Source: Bin87 sp965203855 (GTDB lineage: Bacteria > Chloroflexota > Dehalococcoidia > Lucifugimonadales > UBA3495). Taken from it: 64,000 bases of DNA. Location: contig CBDBDN010000005.1 in assembly GCA_965203855.1 (NCBI GenBank), forward strand, positions 620,001 through 684,000, in the 5' to 3' direction. A program made the translations under genes and the position numbers. The notes beneath the pieces were generated by a model, which saw nothing but the letters and a program-made list of their open reading frames with translations, did no database searches and was not told the origin of the DNA. Numbering within the stretch: position 1 is the first letter of the stretch; the number at the start of each line of letters is the position of its first letter. Positions 60,151 to 64,000 of the stretch are shown one piece after another.

Positions 60151-61521
60151 ATGGTTTCGGCTAACAACAACGGCGATGGACGCCCGGTATGGTTCGTCAC
60201 CGGCGGCAATCGCTGGGATACTTACATTGATAACGGCTACTGGCGTTGCTATCCCGCAACCCACAAACACGATGCCCCTGCTATTGATGTCGTTAGCAGT
60301 ATGCTCCCCGGTGACCGCATCGCCATCAAATTCGAGGAGTTTCGGAATTACGGCAGGAGCCCTTCTGGAGAGCCTATCCCATCCGTGGGGATCTGGGCAA
60401 CCGGCTTGATTACACATAACAATTTGCCCGACCGACCATCAGTGGAGGTTAATTGGCGTTGGATTGCCGGTGGAGCGAGGGACGTCCGTAACTGCCCAAC
60501 CGAATTGGTAGGGTTCGATGCGACACAATGCGTCTGGAAAGTGGAACCAGGCACCAAAGGGTGTGATGAATTCATAACGACAGCTTTCGGAATGCCTCCC
60601 GAAACCGTCGAGGTAACGGAATCTAGCGATGATGCCTACACCATCGACAGCATCATCAATGACGGCTGTTTCCTCGACCGCGCCCGATTGGAAACGATGC
60701 TGCAACGCCTTGCCGACAAGCGCAATATCATCCTGCAAGGCCCGCCTGGCACCGGCAAAACCTGGCTCGCCAAGCGGCTGGCCTATGCCTTGGTGGGCTA
60801 TAAAGATGATGACCGGGTAAGGCCGTTGCAGTTCCACCCCAATATGTCCTACGAGGACTTTGTGCGGGGTTGGCGTCCGGCCGGCGATGGGCGGCTGGAA
60901 CTGGTTGACGGGCCGTTGCTGCGTATGATTGACGATGCCAAGCAGAACCCTGATGCCCGCTATGTGATGGTCATTGAGGAAATCAATCGGGGCAATCCGG
61001 CGCAGATTTTCGGCGAGATGCTTACCCTGCTGGAAGCCGACAAGCGCAATCCGGGCGAAGCGATGGCGTTGGCTTACCCGCGCACGGACGACGAGCGCGT
61101 CCATATTCCGCCCAATGTGTATGTCATCGGTACGATGAACATTGCCGACCGTTCGCTGGCGCTGGTGGATTTTGCCCTGCGCCGCCGCTTTGCGTTCTTT
61201 GACCTGGAACCCACTTTGGGCAGCGTCTGGCGCAATTGGGTCAGCGACAACTGCGGCATACCGGACGCTTTGCTGCGCGATATAGAAAGCCGTCTAACCG
61301 CGCTGAACAACCAAATCGCCGCCGACCCTACATTAGGCCCGCAGTTTCGCATCGGCCACAGCGTAGTCACGCCCCCGCCCGGCGCGGACATCCCCAACCC
61401 GCAGGAATGGTTCAAGCAGGCGGTGGCAACGGAAATCGCCCCGCTGCTGCGCGAATACTGGTTTGATAATCCCAAAGCGGCGGATGATGCCCAATCCGCG
61501 CTGCTGGACGGCTTGCCGTAA
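60151..61521 (+). CDS. mcrB: McrB-type AAA+ GTPase with N-terminal PUA/EVE-like DNA-recognition domain
   Basis: The 456-residue protein has an N-terminal ~170 residues (WFVTGGNRWDTYIDNGYW...PGDRIAIKFEEF...GLITHNN) that look like a PUA/EVE-type modified-base reader. An AAA+ motor follows with Walker A ILQGPPGTGKTW (~197), YVMVIEEINRGNPAQIF (Walker B; McrB signature MNIADRSLALVD also present) and RRRFAFF. McrB with McrC cuts DNA carrying modified cytosine (type IV restriction). The ATG has a purine-rich AAAAGGGGG upstream. McrC follows after a short membrane-protein gene. Confidence 0.88.
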   Translation: MVSANNNGDGRPVWFVTGGNRWDTYIDNGYWRCYPATHKHDAPAIDVVSSMLPGDRIAIKFEEFRNYGRSPSGEPIPSVGIWATGLITHNNLPDRPSVEVNWRWIAGGARDVRNCPTELVGFDATQCVWKVEPGTKGCDEFITTAFGMPPETVEVTESSDDAYTIDSIINDGCFLDRARLETMLQRLADKRNIILQGPPGTGKTWLAKRLAYALVGYKDDDRVRPLQFHPNMSYEDFVRGWRPAGDGRLELVDGPLLRMIDDAKQNPDARYVMVIEEINRGNPAQIFGEMLTLLEADKRNPGEAMALAYPRTDDERVHIPPNVYVIGTMNIADRSLALVDFALRRRFAFFDLEPTLGSVWRNWVSDNCGIPDALLRDIESRLTALNNQIAADPTLGPQFRIGHSVVTPPPGADIPNPQEWFKQAVATEIAPLLREYWFDNPKAADDAQSALLDGLP

Positions 61522-61630
61522 TAACGCCGGATTGACAGGGATTGCGGCGCCGGCGTACATTGCTAGTAGCAGATGATAGGGGTGGCACTATGCGGTACGG
61601 GGTTTTCAACAGATATTCGGAGATGGGGCA

Positions 61631-61807
61631 ATGTTGAGGATTATCTGCATCATCCTGATAGCCTTGAGCGCCGCATTTGCCGTACTGACTTTGGCGCGGC
61701 TGATTGACAACTTCAGCATCCATCGGCTCATCGTGTTTGCCGGATTTCTGGTAAGCACAGCATCGTTGCTGCATACAATGCGCGTTCACTTCCGCCACCG
61801 GCGTTAG
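61631..61807 (+). CDS. 58-residue membrane protein between mcrB and mcrC
   Basis: ATG 61631 opens a 58-codon frame, MLRIICIILIALSAAFAVLT, then ARLIDNFSIHRLIVFAGFLV, ending in HFRHRR. It has two likely membrane helices and a basic end. GGAG precedes it by 8 bases. It lies in the 290-base gap between mcrB and mcrC on the same strand and stops 5 bases before the mcrC ATG, suggesting cotranslation. No family is known to me. It might be a genuine accessory or a chance frame. Confidence 0.55.
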   Translation: MLRIICIILIALSAAFAVLTLARLIDNFSIHRLIVFAGFLVSTASLLHTMRVHFRHRR

Positions 61808-61812
61808 CAATA

Positions 61813-62958
61813 ATGACGCCTCCACCGGACATTGCCGCCGCCGATTACGCCCCCGGCTACATCGGCCGCATTCCGGTACGCAACATCTGGCTGCTGCTGC
61901 TGTACGCCTCGCAGCTTTACCGCGAATTGCCGCCAACCCGTCGCGTTGCGGTTGAGGACGCCCCCGATGACATTCCCAACCTGGCCGCCGAAATCCTGAC
62001 CTACGCCGTCGCCCGCCGACTGCGCCGCAACCTCAGCCACGACTACCAACGGCGGCAAGCCGACCTCAACCGGGTGCGGGGCCGCGTCAATCTGCTCCGC
62101 ACGGAACGCCGCCAGCTGCTGCAACGGGGCCGGATTGCCTGCATCTTTGACGAACTAACCGTTGACACCCCGCGCAACCGCTATGTCAAAGCGGCGCTGC
62201 GAAAACTGGCCGGATTAGTAAAAGACCCGGAGTTATCCCGCCGCTGCCGCACCTGGGCCGGCAACCTGGAACGGGCCGGCGTAACCGACCCGCTGCATCA
62301 CTTGGGCCGCCCGGAACGGCCGTCGCTGCGGGATGTCCGCACCAATGCCGACGACCGGCAAATGCTGGCGGCGGCGCAGCTGGCCTTTGACTTGTCCATC
62401 CCTACCGAGGACGCCGGCCGGTCAACCCTGGCAATGCCCAACAGAAATAAGGGATGGGAGTTGTTTGAGAAAGCCGTTGCCGGATTTTATGCGGTAACTG
62501 TATCTCCGCAAGGCTGGCGTGTCCGGCATGGCGGCTGGATTGGCTGGCCGGTAGAACGCAGCACGCCGGGCATAGATGCGATACTGCCGCGAATGCAAAC
62601 CGACATTATGCTGGAACACTCCGGCATGGGGCGGCGCATCATCATTGATACCAAGTTTATGTCGGTCGTTACGCCCGGCCAGTATGATAACCGGAGACTA
62701 CACAGCAGTCATATTTATCAGATATATGCCTATCTCCGTTCCCAGGAAAACCCTGCTGATCCGTTGTCTTACCGGACTAGCGGAGTACTGTTGTACCCGG
62801 CTATTAACTGCGATGTTGACGAGGCGGCGGTTATACAAGGCCACGAAATCCGCTTTGCCACCGTTGACCTTGCGGCGAATAGCCCCGTCATCCGCCAACG
62901 CCTGCTGGACATTGCCCAAACTACCCCGCTGGCCGGCGAATTGCCGGCGCCCAGCTAG
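61813..62958 (+). CDS. mcrC: McrC-type nuclease subunit
   Basis: The 381-residue protein has the McrC opening (GYIGRIPVRNIWLLLLYASQ), a central DNA-binding and helical part (VRGRVNLLRTERRQLL, FDELTVDTPRNRYVKAAL) and a PD-(D/E)xK core (ILPRMQTDIMLEH...RIIIDTKFMS). McrC is activated by McrB's GTPase to cleave modified DNA. The ATG follows the small membrane-protein gene by 5 bases. All motifs look intact. Confidence 0.9.
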   Translation: MTPPPDIAAADYAPGYIGRIPVRNIWLLLLYASQLYRELPPTRRVAVEDAPDDIPNLAAEILTYAVARRLRRNLSHDYQRRQADLNRVRGRVNLLRTERRQLLQRGRIACIFDELTVDTPRNRYVKAALRKLAGLVKDPELSRRCRTWAGNLERAGVTDPLHHLGRPERPSLRDVRTNADDRQMLAAAQLAFDLSIPTEDAGRSTLAMPNRNKGWELFEKAVAGFYAVTVSPQGWRVRHGGWIGWPVERSTPGIDAILPRMQTDIMLEHSGMGRRIIIDTKFMSVVTPGQYDNRRLHSSHIYQIYAYLRSQENPADPLSYRTSGVLLYPAINCDVDEAAVIQGHEIRFATVDLAANSPVIRQRLLDIAQTTPLAGELPAPS

Positions 62959-62964
62959 TGCTGG

Positions 62965-63912
62965 TTATCCGCCGCCGTTGCCCGACGCCAGCGCCGCCGC
63001 AATCCGGTTGGCGCGCGGTTTCAGCACGGCGTACAGCGCCGCGTTGGCCGGAGTAGGTACATTATGCTGCCGGCCCATCCGAATGACGGTTCCGGTCAAT
63101 CCCTCCAGCTCTACCGGCCGGGACTCAGCGAAGTCTTTGGCCAAGGATGCCATTCCGGTAGCCGGGAAATTGTCCAAAGCCTGCATTGACCATTCCAGCG
63201 AGTCGGGTTCCAGCGGCGCGCCGGACGCTGCGCCCACCGCCAAGGCCTCGGCGATGGCCTCTTGTATCAAAGCGCGGGTTTCCGGCACGGAACGCAGTTC
63301 GCCGTAGGGCAGCCCGCTGGCGGCGCATACCCCGGCGGAACCGCACAGGTAAGCGAACTTTTTCCACAGCATCCCCGTCATATTTTCCAGCAGTTCTACC
63401 CGCCAGCCGGCGCCTTGAAACACCGCCAGCAAACGTTCCCCGCGCGGCGTGATGCCCGGCGTGCGCTCGCCGAATGACGCCGCGCCCGGCCCGCCCTGCG
63501 TAACCACGCCCGGCGCGCTGATACGCCCTTCCAGGTATGCCGACCCAATCATCACTTGCCCATCGGGGTAGGCGGCGTTGAGCAGCTCGCCGTTGTCAAT
63601 GCCGTTCTGCAAAGTCAATACGATGGTATCCGGGCCAACCAGCGGCCCAATGGCGTCAACGGCGGCGGCGTTGTCATACATCTTGACGGCGAACAGCGCC
63701 AGCTCCTGATGCCCCAGCTCAGCCGGATTGTCGGTAGCGTTGCAGTGAACGGTAAAATCCCCGTCATTGCTGCTGGACACGCGCAGCCCGCTGCGCCGGA
63801 TAGCGTCCAAATGGGCGCCCCTTGCGATAAAAGTAACCTCGTGGCCGGCGCGCGCCAGCAAGCCGCCAAAGTATCCGCCTACGCCGCCGGCGCCCATAAC
63901 TGCGATTCGCAT
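62965..63912 (-). CDS. Ketopantoate reductase (ApbA/PanE)-like NADP-dependent enzyme
   Basis: The 315-residue protein has the Rossmann start MRIAVMGAGGVGGYFGGLLA, the conserved ALFAVKMYD and LQNGIDN, the catalytic-type Lys in MTGMLWKKFAYLCG, and a helical C-terminal domain. PanE reduces ketopantoate in CoA synthesis, but many paralogues act on other 2-keto acids, so panE is not assigned firmly. It converges on mcrC (6 bases) and follows another minus-strand gene by 6 bases. Confidence 0.85.
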   Translation of the reverse strand: MRIAVMGAGGVGGYFGGLLARAGHEVTFIARGAHLDAIRRSGLRVSSSNDGDFTVHCNATDNPAELGHQELALFAVKMYDNAAAVDAIGPLVGPDTIVLTLQNGIDNGELLNAAYPDGQVMIGSAYLEGRISAPGVVTQGGPGAASFGERTPGITPRGERLLAVFQGAGWRVELLENMTGMLWKKFAYLCGSAGVCAASGLPYGELRSVPETRALIQEAIAEALAVGAASGAPLEPDSLEWSMQALDNFPATGMASLAKDFAESRPVELEGLTGTVIRMGRQHNVPTPANAALYAVLKPRANRIAAALASGNGGG

Positions 63913-63918
63913 AGTTAG

Positions 63919-64000
63919 TTACACCTGCTGTTGAAATTGGCCTTCGTAACCCGCCTCAGCCGGCAAGCCGGTGTGTTCCAGTATCAGCTGGGCAATTTCC
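63919..64000 (-). CDS. C-terminus of an unidentified protein (5' end outside window)
   Basis: On the minus strand the last 26 codons read EIAQLILEHTGLPAEAGYEG and on to QQQV, stop TAA 63919-63921, 6 bases before the next ATG. The frame is open to the window edge. The spacing suggests one transcript with the ketopantoate-reductase-like gene. Too little is visible to name it. Confidence 0.5.
   Translation of the reverse strand, partial: EIAQLILEHTGLPAEAGYEGQFQQQV

Overview
The window is GC-rich bacterial chromosome, most likely from an uncultured Chloroflexota (SAR202/Dehalococcoidia-like or a related sponge- or marine-associated lineage). This is an inference from gene content: F420/FMN-type luciferase-like oxidoreductases, several cytochrome P450s with a one-cluster ferredoxin, CaiB/BaiF CoA-transferases, an N-acyl-D-amino-acid deacylase, Uma2 and PaREP1/HEPN paralogues, and abundant short palindromic repeats. 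No rRNA gene or tRNA was recognised, so the placement is not firm.

Layout. 1-6.2 kb: two arylsulfotransferase-like genes, a tandem duplication that also copied the 5' end of the next gene, and two LolD/MacB-type ABC ATPases. 6.3-12.9 kb: housekeeping genes (rpsU, FmdB-type zinc ribbon, dtd, nudC, metG, polyprenyl diphosphate synthase), interrupted by a dead IS1-like element at 9.06 kb. 12.9-15.6 kb: a 12-copy 22-bp minisatellite, a secreted protein with a poly-C frameshift, and an amidohydrolase. 15.7-18 kb: a type II restriction-modification island whose nuclease is frameshifted. 18-25.3 kb: a retropepsin-DUF2442 fusion with DUF4160, a Tag-like glycosylase, D-aminoacylase, DUF3800, a Nudix enzyme, an amidotransferase-like protein, a NYN nuclease and a dienelactone hydrolase. 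25.3-26.2 kb: a DUF433/DUF5615 toxin-antitoxin-like pair with a broken toxin. 28-33 kb: radical SAM, fabF and recJ. 33-36 kb: an amplified Uma2 family, two intact and two decayed copies, around a luciferase-like oxidoreductase. 36-39.1 kb: lgt, ispE and rsmA on the minus strand, then an SRP RNA gene. 40-47 kb: a second luciferase-like oxidoreductase, ferredoxin, three P450s, a HicAB-like pair and a HEPN-like gene. 47.2-48.1 kb: a second, nearly full-length dead IS1-like copy. 48-55 kb: a coiled-coil protein, a TolB-like propeller lipoprotein, a flavin reductase, a CinA-like/nucleotidylyltransferase fusion and two CaiB enzymes. 55.3-57 kb: three tandem PaREP1/HEPN paralogues. 57-64 kb: a TPP enzyme, a TPR protein, an EthD-like protein, McrB, a tiny membrane protein, McrC and a ketopantoate-reductase-like gene.

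How it fits together. Oxidative and CoA-linked catabolism (P450/ferredoxin, oxidoreductases, CaiB, TPP enzyme, hydrolases) alternates with defence and toxin-like modules (type II RM, McrBC, HEPN, Uma2, DUF433/DUF5615, HicAB-like, DUF4160/DUF2442). The accessory parts show much recent duplication and decay: tandem paralogues, single-base frameshifts, truncated copies and IS remnants. The backbone genes (metG, recJ, ispE, rsmA, lgt, rpsU, fabF) look intact. Several promoters have clear -35/-10 boxes 16-17 bp apart, and two genes appear to be transcribed without a leader.
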